NCBI GenBank assembly: GCA_934155185.1
Contig: CAKPGT010000027.1
Location: forward strand, 1 to 9,793
DNA length: 9,793 nucleotides
Reading direction: 5' to 3'
DNA from: an uncultured Bacilli bacterium
Lineage (GTDB): Bacteria; Bacillota_I; Bacilli_A; RF39; UBA660
In this document: positions 1-7,209 of the stretch, in pieces
Numbering within the stretch: position 1 is the first letter of the stretch
Layout of the letters: each line of letters starts with the position of its first letter
Notes under the pieces: generated by a model
The model's input: only the letters and a program-made list of their open reading frames with translations
Told to the model about the DNA's origin: nothing
Database searches by the model: none
Translations under genes and position numbers: made by a program

Positions 1-27
1 ATAATTTCGTGTCTTTTTAGCATGCTT

Positions 28-56
28 ATAATATCACAAAAATTTACAGTTGACAA
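28..56 (-). promoter_or_regulatory. Promoter for a gene beyond the left edge
   Basis: On the minus strand the sequence reads TTGTCA (51-56), a 17-nt spacer, then TATTAT (28-33). TG lies one base upstream of the -10 hexamer, giving an extended -10. It starts just after the terminator of the ABC operon, so it most likely drives an unseen gene to the left. No start codon for that gene is visible in the window. Confidence 0.6.
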
Positions 57-69
57 ATCTTAGAATGTC

Positions 70-97
70 AAAAAAAGCAGATTTTAGAATCTACTTT
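70..97 (-). terminator. Intrinsic terminator of the GntR-ABC operon
   Basis: A 10-bp stem with one G-U pair (arms 88-97 and 74-83, loop 84-87) is followed on the minus strand by a run of seven or more T. The stem begins inside the stop codon of the permease gene, so the whole three-gene operon ends here. Confidence 0.8.
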
Positions 98-887
98 ATT
101 CAACATTGACACCATTATTTAACTTCTTTACGCAGGTTATATTAATGCCTATTATTATAGCTACATAAATAATAGAAAATAATAGAACTATACTTTTAAT
201 AGCAGATAAAGCAGGAAGCACATTATCAGTAAACATTTTCATAATATCTTTATTAAATAACGCTGTTATAAATAATACAAATAATACAATTAACTGAATT
301 ATTATGTATGTAACAAATCCAAATATAACGCTGTGCATCACCTTATTATTACTTTTTTTATGACCTAATATTATTCCTAAAAATCCTGATTGAAGGCCTG
401 CATATATTTCTAAAAATAGTATTAATATTATAAATATTACAAATGATATAGAGCTAGTGTTAAACATCTTTGATATGCTATCAATATAATTAGTTATGAT
501 GCTTAAATTATCTTTGCCTGAGTATGCTATTAAAACAGATAAAATTATAACTATAAAGGTAGTAGCTAAATTAGTTAAGGATAATATAAACTTAGATTCA
601 TATATCTGACTTTTTGTTACTGGAAGCGTATGTGTTAGGTAAGATTCATCTTTATATAAAGTATCTTTAAATCTAACCCAGTTTCTCATTAAAGTATTAA
701 TAAGACTGCTAGCTAGCATAGAAAACATAAAGCCCATGCTTATTTGGCTTATAATACCTATTATTATAGTCTGTTTTAAACCTAACAAAATTCTAGTTAA
801 AATAGCGAAAATAATAGATAAAATATAAAACACAGACAAAAACTTATATATATCTTTAAAATCATATTTTAATAATTTCTTTAGCAT
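96..887 (-). CDS. ABC transporter membrane subunit (ABC-2-like permease)
   Basis: This 263-residue protein is almost entirely hydrophobic, with about six predicted membrane segments. A short basic N-terminus (MLKKLLKYDFKD) precedes the first segment at about residues 16-35, and the last ends near residue 250. It has no catalytic motifs. The pattern fits the membrane partner of ABC-2 type exporters or bacitracin/lantibiotic-type envelope transporters, but the exact family was not recognised from sequence. The ATG overlaps the end of the ATPase gene by 7 nt and has AGGAGG eight bases upstream, so translation is probably coupled and the two products are likely made in similar amounts. It is the last gene of the operon, and a terminator follows immediately. 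The substrate is unknown; a role in export or envelope stress is inferred from the YtrA-like regulator. Confidence 0.75.
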   Translation of the reverse strand: MLKKLLKYDFKDIYKFLSVFYILSIIFAILTRILLGLKQTIIIGIISQISMGFMFSMLASSLINTLMRNWVRFKDTLYKDESYLTHTLPVTKSQIYESKFILSLTNLATTFIVIILSVLIAYSGKDNLSIITNYIDSISKMFNTSSISFVIFIILILFLEIYAGLQSGFLGIILGHKKSNNKVMHSVIFGFVTYIIIQLIVLFVLFITALFNKDIMKMFTDNVLPALSAIKSIVLLFSIIYVAIIIGINITCVKKLNNGVNVE

Positions 888-1576
888 TTAAACATCCTCC
901 TAAATATCTCATCTATTGATGCATTTTCTTTTTGTCTTAATTCATCAGCATCACTTTTAATAACTATCTTACCATCATTAATAAATATTACTTCATCAAG
1001 TATTCTTTCTATATCAGATATTAAATGAGTCGAAATTATAATACTAGCATCTTTATTAAAGTTATTTAAAATAGTATCTAATATATAATCTCTTGTAGCC
1101 GGATCAACTCCTGCTAAAGGCTCATCTAGTATATACAATTTAGCTTTCCTTGACATAACTAAAACTAACTGCACTTTCTCTTGCATACCTTTACTCATTT
1201 TAGATAATTTTAAGTTAACGTCTATGTTTAAATCCTCTAATAATTTTTTAGCTTTATTAGAATCAAAATTATCATAGAAATCATCAAAATATTTTATAAC
1301 TTCTAAAGCAGTCATCTGTTTATTTAAATATGTTCTTTCTGGTAAGTAAGATATTATTTTTTTACTTTCTACGCCAATTTCCTTTCCATTTACTTTAATA
1401 GAACCCTCATCTTTAGTTAAAAGGTCATTAATAAGTTTTATTAAGGTTGTCTTCCCCATTCCGTTTTTGCCTAAAAGTCCAACTATCTTACCACTTGAAA
1501 TATCAAAATTAATGTCTTTTAATACTTTCTTTTTATCATAGCTTTTATATAGGCCATTAACTGTTAAAAGTTTCAT
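881..1576 (-). CDS. ABC transporter ATP-binding protein
   Basis: This 231-residue single-domain ATPase should energise the permease encoded directly downstream, working as a dimer on the cytoplasmic face of the membrane. Visible motifs are Walker A GKNGMGKT at residues 36-43 (Lys42), a YLPE segment at 77-80 where the Q-loop sits, a signature MSKGM near 127-131, Walker B LYILDEP at 147-153 with Glu152 as the catalytic base, a D-loop at 156-158 and the switch His184 in STH. The non-canonical signature is usual in the YtrB/YxlF/CcmA-like subgroup, so the protein is probably active. The start codon lies only 3 nt after the regulator's stop, with AGGAAG about nine bases upstream. The end overlaps the permease start by 7 nt. 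The substrate cannot be told from the sequence. Confidence 0.92.
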   Translation of the reverse strand: MKLLTVNGLYKSYDKKKVLKDINFDISSGKIVGLLGKNGMGKTTLIKLINDLLTKDEGSIKVNGKEIGVESKKIISYLPERTYLNKQMTALEVIKYFDDFYDNFDSNKAKKLLEDLNIDVNLKLSKMSKGMQEKVQLVLVMSRKAKLYILDEPLAGVDPATRDYILDTILNNFNKDASIIISTHLISDIERILDEVIFINDGKIVIKSDADELRQKENASIDEIFRRMFKC

Positions 1577-1579
1577 AAA

Positions 1580-1939
1580 TTAATTCTTCCTTTCCTTTAA
1601 ATAATTAATCGCATCTTCATTACTAATTCCTATTTTATCCATACTTATAAAATATTCATCCACTATTTTTTTTGCATATTTATTTTTTATATCATTTATT
1701 ATTTTCTTATCATTAGTAACAAATTTTCCATTTGTTCTTTCTGTATAAATGAGTTTTTCTTCTTCAAGAGAAGAAAGTGCCTTTTGCATAGTATTAGGAT
1801 TAACCTTAAATATAGATGCAAACTCTCTTACTGATGGAAGTTTATCACCTGGATTTAGCTTTCCTGATATTATATATGTTTTAATGCATTCTAAAAGCTG
1901 AATATATATTGGTGTATTATTATCAAAATTTATATCCAT
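1580..1939 (-). CDS. GntR-family transcriptional regulator, YtrA subfamily
   Basis: At 119 residues this is a short GntR protein. A winged helix-turn-helix spans about residues 9-75, beginning with TPIYIQ and containing the hallmark PSVREFA at 35-41 and the recognition helix around NPNTMQKAL (47-55). Only about 45 residues follow, which is typical of the YtrA subfamily, where a small helical tail dimerises instead of a large effector domain. The ATG is preceded by AAGGAAGTGA, one mismatch from the ideal Shine-Dalgarno. The gene leads an operon with an ABC ATPase and permease, and a near-perfect promoter with a 22-bp palindrome lies just upstream. It therefore most likely represses its own operon and is relieved by an envelope or drug signal. 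The effector is unknown. Confidence 0.9.
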   Translation of the reverse strand: MDINFDNNTPIYIQLLECIKTYIISGKLNPGDKLPSVREFASIFKVNPNTMQKALSSLEEEKLIYTERTNGKFVTNDKKIINDIKNKYAKKIVDEYFISMDKIGISNEDAINYLKERKN

Positions 1940-1954
1940 AACTCACTTCCTTTG

Positions 1955-1976
1955 CTGTATCATTTAACTAATACAG
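1955..1976. promoter_or_regulatory. Probable operator of the GntR regulator
   Basis: A 22-bp imperfect palindrome has outer arms CTGTAT and ATACAG and partly symmetric inner bases. It lies between the -10 and the ribosome-binding site of the regulator gene. Its position in the initially transcribed region suits autorepression by the dimeric YtrA-like protein encoded next to it. Binding is inferred. Confidence 0.65.
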
Positions 1977-1980
1977 TAAT

Positions 1981-2009
1981 ATTGTATTCTTTTAAATTTA
2001 AATTGTCAA
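1981..2009 (-). promoter_or_regulatory. Promoter of the GntR-ABC operon
   Basis: Minus-strand TTGACA (2004-2009), a 17-nt spacer and TACAAT (1981-1986) give an almost ideal vegetative promoter. The regulator's start codon is about 40 nt downstream. A promoter this strong beside a palindrome suggests default expression held down by repression. Confidence 0.85.
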
Positions 2010-2037
2010 CAAAAACTTTTATTTTTATTTATGATTT

Positions 2038-2090
2038 ATAATATTAAGAAAAAAGAGAACCCTATGTTTCTCTTTGCTACTTAATATTAT
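2038..2090 (-). terminator. Nested hairpin terminator of the helicase gene
   Basis: An inner 8-bp stem (2068-2075 with 2052-2059, loop 2060-2067) leads into a T-rich run on the minus strand. It is enclosed by a perfect 11-bp outer inverted repeat (2080-2090 with 2038-2048). The outer arm overlaps the last codons and stop of the helicase gene. It separates this gene from the promoter of the GntR operon. Confidence 0.75.
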
Positions 2091-5000
2091 AATGATTTTC
2101 ATCTATGTTTTTATATTTATCATCTAAAGGATTAGGTTCAGAATCACTATACGATACCCAATTAAAGTATTCACATATATATTTAGCATCACTATTTTCA
2201 TTTGATAATTCTTTTATTCTTTTATTATTGAAAGATAAATAGTTTCCTATCTTACCACCAGTCGTTTGCAATCTATCTTGAATTTTTCTAGAACTTGTTA
2301 TTCCTGGATGTTCTTCTAAATATTCTTTTATCTCTTTTAGTATATCTTCTATAATTGCCTTTTCTTCAAACCATTTAAAATAATTACATATATATTTTGC
2401 ATCATCATTCTTTTCATTTGACAATATCTTTATTTTTTCTTTATTATGAAATAAATACCATCCTATCTTACCACCTGTGGTTTGCAATTTATCAGGAATT
2501 ATTGTATAGCTTGTTATTCCTGGATGTTTTTCTAAATATTCTCTTATTTCTTTTAATATTTCTTCTTTTTTCTTTAACCAATTAAAGTATTCACATATGT
2601 ATTTTGCATCACTATTTTCACTTGACGTTTCTTTTATTTTTTCCTTATTTCTAGATAAATACCTTCCTATCTTGCTACTCGTTATTTGCAATCTATCTTG
2701 AATTGTATTGAAATTTGTTATATATGGATGCTCTTCTAGATATTTCCTTATCTCCTTTAATATTTCTTCCATCGTTACTTTTTCTTCTAGCCAATTAAAA
2801 TACTCACATATGTATTTTGCATCACTATTTTCATTTGATAATTCTTTTATCTTAGTTTTTTTATGTATTAAATAGTTTCCTATCTTGCTACCCGTTGTTT
2901 GCAATCTATCTTGAATTATTGCATAGCTTGTTATTCCAGGATGTTTTTCTAAATATTCTCTTATTTCTTTTAATATTTCTTCTTTTTTCTTTAACCAATT
3001 AAAGTATTCACATATGTATTTTGCATCACTATTTTCACTTGACGTTTCTTTTATTTTTTCTTTGTTATTATTTAAATATTTTCCTATCTTGCTACCTGTT
3101 GTTTGCAATCTATCTTGAATCCTTCCATAACTTGCTATTTTGGGATGCTCTTCTAGATATTTCCTTATTTCCTTTAATATTTCTTCCATCGTTACTTTTT
3201 CTTTTGCTTCTAGCCAATTAAAATATTCACATATGTATTCTGCATCACTATTTTCATTTGATAACTCTTTTATTTTTTCTTTGTTATTATGTAAATAATG
3301 GCCCATATTGCCACCTGTTGTTTGTAATATGTCAAAAATTTTTCTACAATATGTTATTCCTGGACGTTCTTCTAAATATTTTCTTATTTCCTTTAATATC
3401 TCTTTCATAGTTATATTCCATTTGAAATAATCACATATATATTTAGCATCATTGTTTTCATTTGATAACTCTTTTATTTTTTCTTTGATATTCATTAAAT
3501 ACAATCCTATCTTACCATCCGCTGTTTGCAGTCTATCTTGAATATTTCTATAATTTGTTATTCCAGGATGTTCTTCTAGATACTTTTTTATTTCTTTTAA
3601 TGTTTTTTCAATTGTATTATTTATTTCTTTGTCTATATTGTTTTCTATATTAACAAAATCTTTTAATACTGAAGTTAATTCAAATAAACTATCATCTGAT
3701 TCTATATAGTTAAAGCCTTTTTCCGTTTGTGATATCCTATCATCAAACATAGCATTCCATAATCCTATTTCACTACCAAGATTAAGTATGGTTAAAATTC
3801 TATCTTTATCATCATTTGGCAGCTCATCTAACCTAGAACTATCTATATATTCATCATATTTCTTTTGAATATTTTTTAAGATAGATGCATATCTTGACTC
3901 TAACCTATCCTTACTATTTATATCAGGCAGTAAGTTATTATGCACTTTACACCATTCTATTATATTTTTTAATAGTTCTATATCGTCTTGATATTTTCTT
4001 TCTCTCTTTTGTGTATTAACATTTAAAGTGTTATTAACTAAATCAATTGCAATTGTTCTTTCTTCATCTGAGTAATCTTTATTAGGATCAAGCCCAAATA
4101 TTATTCTACCAAATTGCTGTAAAAACAATATTTTAGAATTTACATCTAATGCTCTAAACCATATAAGACCATTTACGCCTTTTATATGTGTTCCCTCATT
4201 TAATTTATTCATAACTAGCATAAATTTATATTTATTAGAATCATCATGTTCAAAAGTCATTAATTCTTTATTATTATATTTAGCACCATAAGAACCAAGC
4301 ATTGAATAATTTTCAACATAATCTTTTGTCTTTTTACTTAATAAAGCGCCTTTTTTAGTTTCATCCAATTTTTTAAAATTCATATATTTTATTATTGCTT
4401 CTGCAATATCATTCTCTTTTGTAGTAATACTATCTTCGTCTTTAATAACCCTTGCTTTTATTTTAGATAGTAATAATATGTTTTCCCTTTCATTATTAAT
4501 CCACGATAATTCATCACTAGATAAAGAAATATTATTTGTTATTTTATTATATATACTATTTAAAATATTTCCATTTTCTTTTTCATACACATAAGTGAAC
4601 ATATACTGATTCATCATATTTTTATATATTTTAATGATATGATCTGCTTTACTATTTGAGATTATATTTCCATCTTCATCTTCGTACGTTTCATTGTCTT
4701 TTCTACTAATAGGTAAAAATACAATGTATCGTCCACCCTCTTTTATATTATTGCCAATAATATCAGATATTCCTGCTGCATTACTTAAATTTTTTCTTAA
4801 AGCTTCAAACTTACTCAAGTAATAGTTTCTTTTATCAATATCTGCAATTTGATTAATTTTTTCTAATAGTTTTTCTAATGAACCATCATGGAGAAGATTA
4901 TATTCACATTGAACTATTTTTGGATTCATTACATATCCTGCTTTTATTGCAGCGATTAAATCTAGATTATATGCTATATGGTCATCATTTTTTATCTCTT

Positions 5001-7143
5001 CTTCACTATAACCAAACTTTCTAGCAAGTTCATCTGCCATATTTACTAAATCCGCATCTCTTTGAGGTGTTGCAGTAATACCCAAATATTTTGTATTATC
5101 ATCTTGGCTATTTATCAAAATATTTACTTTTTCATTCCAAATAGTTGCACCTATTCTATGCATTTCATCAAATACTACAAAGTTATACTTATCTTTTATA
5201 AATTCATTATTTTCTGATAATAAGCTTTGATATGTTGCAAGTTTTAAATTAGGAAACACTTCTTTTACTATGTTATTTAAACTTTTTCTCATATCTTTAA
5301 CATACAAAGTATCTCTAATTAATCTTTTCATCTGGTTTAGTATTTCATCATTTGGCGCTAAATATATTATTTTTTTGTCTTTATAATCTAACATTTTTGA
5401 TAACGCAACGTAACTTTTACCAGCACCAGTTGGCATAACTGCTGAGGTAAATCTATTATTTCTTAATTTTTTATCAACGTTTTTTAATGCAATAGCTTGA
5501 TAATCTCTAAGCTTTAAAGAAAATCCCTTTATTATGTAATAATCCACAAAATCTTCAAGCTCACCTACAGTAAAGGTATCAATAATATCTATATTGTCAA
5601 TATCTATATCTTTTATTATGCAAGTTAATAACGCATTTGAAATATCTTTTTCCTTTATACCAATGCTTTTTAATTTATTATATACACTTATAATATCTTT
5701 TTCTTTTAGTTTTTTAATAATATCGTTTCTTTTTTCTATATCTAAAGACTCAATACCCATTTTTTTAAAATCAAATAAGTCAAGTATTGCACTTGCATAA
5801 TAATCCTCTTTAGATAAGCTTCTTTGTTCTAATCTATTTATAAAATAATTAATCAAAATAGCTGGATTATTTATGATATCTTCTAATCTTTCATCACTTA
5901 AATTAGCTACCGCATCAAGTGCATTATACTCTTTTGAATTAATGTCTAGATTAACTGACTCAGAAATTTTAAATCCTCTATTATTCTGCCTTAATATTAT
6001 TTCTGGTTCTATTCCAAAGCAATTATCTTTTATATAATTTTCTAATCCCAAATAATCAGTATCATTTAAAGTTATTTTATTTAAGTTTTTAAGTGCATTT
6101 TTACATCTAAGTTTAGATTTAGCCATATAAAAGGCTTTATAATATAATGTGTTTATATCAGTATAAGGCACTTTACCACTTGTTAAATTATATGTTTCTT
6201 CTATCGATAAATCAGAATCAATAGTTTTATTTTCATAATTAAAACCGTTGATAGTAGAAAAGTCACCTCTATTAATATAATCTATTATCTCCTTTTTTAG
6301 TCTTTTTACTAAAGTAGAATCTTTAGGTAGTTGCTGAACAATAGAAAAAACATCAACTATTTCTTTTGGAATATTTATTATTTCATCTTTATTTATAGTA
6401 TCATAATGTATTAATTCCATAGAAGATAATGCATTACCTATCGTTTGCATTAAAAATCTATTTGACATATTAGGTATTACATTTTCACTTATTAAATTAA
6501 TTTTTGCAACCAATTTATTTTTTTCCAAATTCTGCTCATCATCTAAAGTTTGATAATAAGCTGAAGTTTGGATGGCTTTTACAAATTTTATTCCCTCTTC
6601 AAATTTAGAGTATTCATCTAATTGTTCTGGCCCCTCATATATACTTAGTTCCTGCAACGTTTTAGCATTATTAATTTTGTCTATTAAATGAGTATCTATA
6701 TTTTCTTTTTTTAATATCTCATCTATTCTCTTACTTATTTCGCTTATCATATATAAAGGTGCATTATAAACGATTTTTCCTAAATTGCTTTTTTTAACTT
6801 TTACTATTATATAATTATCCTTATAGTATCCTCTGCCATAAGTTAGTGAAACATTAGCATTACTAGATAATGAAATACACTTTGTATCTTTTCTATAATG
6901 CATTTTAATATGGTCTACCATTTCTTCTAATGACATACTTAAATTATCACTATATTTGGCGTCACCTTCAAATCTTGATAAATCAGTATTTACCTTTATA
7001 ACATTGCCGTTATAATCAGTAATGCTTTTTTCTTCTATTTGTTTATTATCAGCGTTATTTAAAGCACGAAAAAAATAATAATAATTATCATCATCTAATA
7101 CATTAAAGTTTTCTATATCAAATATTTCATCTAAATTATTCAT
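2077..7143 (-). CDS. Giant SF2 helicase with ART-like N-terminus and seven C-terminal HTH-like repeats
   Basis: This 1688-residue protein has four regions. (1) Residues 20-120 contain FFRAL (Arg26), CISLSSN (89-95) and YIIVKV (111-116), an order resembling the Arg / Ser-Thr-Ser core of ADP-ribosyltransferases; no convincing catalytic Glu was found. (2) Residues 120-540 are a helical region of unknown type. (3) Residues about 545-1020 are a superfamily 2 DEAD/DEAH (ResIII-like) helicase core: Walker A PTGAGKS (571-577, Lys576), DEMH (659-662), TATP (690-693), NEGTH (982-986) and QQFGR (1009-1013, Arg finger). All ATPase motifs are intact. (4) Residues 1177-1662 are seven repeats of about 70 residues, followed by a short acidic tail. 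The start ATG has AAGAGGT six bases upstream. It is a single-gene unit between terminators, with no clear promoter found. The overall plan suggests an ATP-driven nucleic-acid translocase guided by the repeats, possibly in defence; that role is inferred. The helicase assignment is firm. Confidence 0.9.
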   Translation of the reverse strand: MNNLDEIFDIENFNVLDDDNYYYFFRALNNADNKQIEEKSITDYNGNVIKVNTDLSRFEGDAKYSDNLSMSLEEMVDHIKMHYRKDTKCISLSSNANVSLTYGRGYYKDNYIIVKVKKSNLGKIVYNAPLYMISEISKRIDEILKKENIDTHLIDKINNAKTLQELSIYEGPEQLDEYSKFEEGIKFVKAIQTSAYYQTLDDEQNLEKNKLVAKINLISENVIPNMSNRFLMQTIGNALSSMELIHYDTINKDEIINIPKEIVDVFSIVQQLPKDSTLVKRLKKEIIDYINRGDFSTINGFNYENKTIDSDLSIEETYNLTSGKVPYTDINTLYYKAFYMAKSKLRCKNALKNLNKITLNDTDYLGLENYIKDNCFGIEPEIILRQNNRGFKISESVNLDINSKEYNALDAVANLSDERLEDIINNPAILINYFINRLEQRSLSKEDYYASAILDLFDFKKMGIESLDIEKRNDIIKKLKEKDIISVYNKLKSIGIKEKDISNALLTCIIKDIDIDNIDIIDTFTVGELEDFVDYYIIKGFSLKLRDYQAIALKNVDKKLRNNRFTSAVMPTGAGKSYVALSKMLDYKDKKIIYLAPNDEILNQMKRLIRDTLYVKDMRKSLNNIVKEVFPNLKLATYQSLLSENNEFIKDKYNFVVFDEMHRIGATIWNEKVNILINSQDDNTKYLGITATPQRDADLVNMADELARKFGYSEEEIKNDDHIAYNLDLIAAIKAGYVMNPKIVQCEYNLLHDGSLEKLLEKINQIADIDKRNYYLSKFEALRKNLSNAAGISDIIGNNIKEGGRYIVFLPISRKDNETYEDEDGNIISNSKADHIIKIYKNMMNQYMFTYVYEKENGNILNSIYNKITNNISLSSDELSWINNERENILLLSKIKARVIKDEDSITTKENDIAEAIIKYMNFKKLDETKKGALLSKKTKDYVENYSMLGSYGAKYNNKELMTFEHDDSNKYKFMLVMNKLNEGTHIKGVNGLIWFRALDVNSKILFLQQFGRIIFGLDPNKDYSDEERTIAIDLVNNTLNVNTQKRERKYQDDIELLKNIIEWCKVHNNLLPDINSKDRLESRYASILKNIQKKYDEYIDSSRLDELPNDDKDRILTILNLGSEIGLWNAMFDDRISQTEKGFNYIESDDSLFELTSVLKDFVNIENNIDKEINNTIEKTLKEIKKYLEEHPGITNYRNIQDRLQTADGKIGLYLMNIKEKIKELSNENNDAKYICDYFKWNITMKEILKEIRKYLEERPGITYCRKIFDILQTTGGNMGHYLHNNKEKIKELSNENSDAEYICEYFNWLEAKEKVTMEEILKEIRKYLEEHPKIASYGRIQDRLQTTGSKIGKYLNNNKEKIKETSSENSDAKYICEYFNWLKKKEEILKEIREYLEKHPGITSYAIIQDRLQTTGSKIGNYLIHKKTKIKELSNENSDAKYICEYFNWLEEKVTMEEILKEIRKYLEEHPYITNFNTIQDRLQITSSKIGRYLSRNKEKIKETSSENSDAKYICEYFNWLKKKEEILKEIREYLEKHPGITSYTIIPDKLQTTGGKIGWYLFHNKEKIKILSNEKNDDAKYICNYFKWFEEKAIIEDILKEIKEYLEEHPGITSSRKIQDRLQTTGGKIGNYLSFNNKRIKELSNENSDAKYICEYFNWVSYSDSEPNPLDDKYKNIDENHYNIK
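2524..2643 (-). repeat. 120-bp exact duplication, copy A
   Basis: This stretch is identical base for base to 2941-3060, exactly 417 bp (139 codons) away. It covers the junction of repeats 5 and 6. It shows that a two-repeat block was duplicated or homogenised recently. Confidence 0.9.
2941..3060 (-). repeat. 120-bp exact duplication, copy B
   Basis: This is the partner of 2524-2643, covering the junction of repeats 3 and 4. Identity stays high on the lower-coordinate side, with scattered changes, and drops on the other side in the recognition-helix codons. Confidence 0.9.
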
Positions 7144-7171
7144 TTCTATACCTCTTATTTAATAGTTTTTA

Positions 7172-7183
7172 TTTGCTAGCAAA
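7172..7183. promoter_or_regulatory. 12-bp perfect palindrome upstream of the helicase
   Basis: TTTGCTAGCAAA is a perfect palindrome between the upstream terminator and the helicase ribosome-binding site (7150-7156). It could be an operator or part of the leader. No good -35/-10 pair was found around it, so its function is open. Confidence 0.35.
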
Positions 7184-7209
7184 AGACTGCCATGTTTTAT
7201 CATGACAGT
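7181..7209 (-). terminator. Terminator of the LiaF-like/DUF4097 operon
   Basis: A 9-bp stem with one G-U pair (7201-7209 with 7186-7194, loop 7195-7200) starts right after the DUF4097 stop codon. It is followed by CTTTT, a short U-tract, so termination may be incomplete and some transcripts may read into the helicase gene. Confidence 0.6.

Larger units (their letters stand above)
2158..3615 (-). repeat. Seven tandem ~70-residue coding repeats in the helicase gene
   Basis: Each unit starts with a helix (ILKEIRKYLEEHP-like), continues with IT, four variable residues and I-QD-LQTT, then KIG-x-YL-xxx-K-KIKE, and ends with DAKYICEYFNW. The closing Trp codons lie at 3418, 3214, 2995, 2791, 2578, 2371 and 2158, a spacing of 204-219 bp. 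The LQTTG turn between two helices gives a helix-turn-helix appearance. Length and the terminal Trp recall the helicase-associated (HA) repeat, but the sequence is divergent. Linkers between units alternate between short and longer forms. Confidence 0.92.

Noticed and set aside
881..1576. ATPase signature MSKGM instead of LSGGQ and no clear Q-loop Gln, suggesting an inactive ABC protein
   Set aside because: This variant is normal for the YtrB/YxlF/CcmA-like subgroup, and Walker A, Walker B, Glu152 and His184 are all intact.
2397..3221. Plus-strand open frames antisense to the repeats (2397-2585 and 3021-3221)
   Set aside because: They are rich in Leu/Phe/Ser because they mirror Lys/Glu-rich helices, they recur with the repeat period, and they lack a ribosome-binding site.
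2158..3615. CRISPR array or non-coding satellite
   Set aside because: The period (204-219 bp) is a multiple of three, the frame is open throughout and the translated units are conserved proteins, so these are coding repeats.
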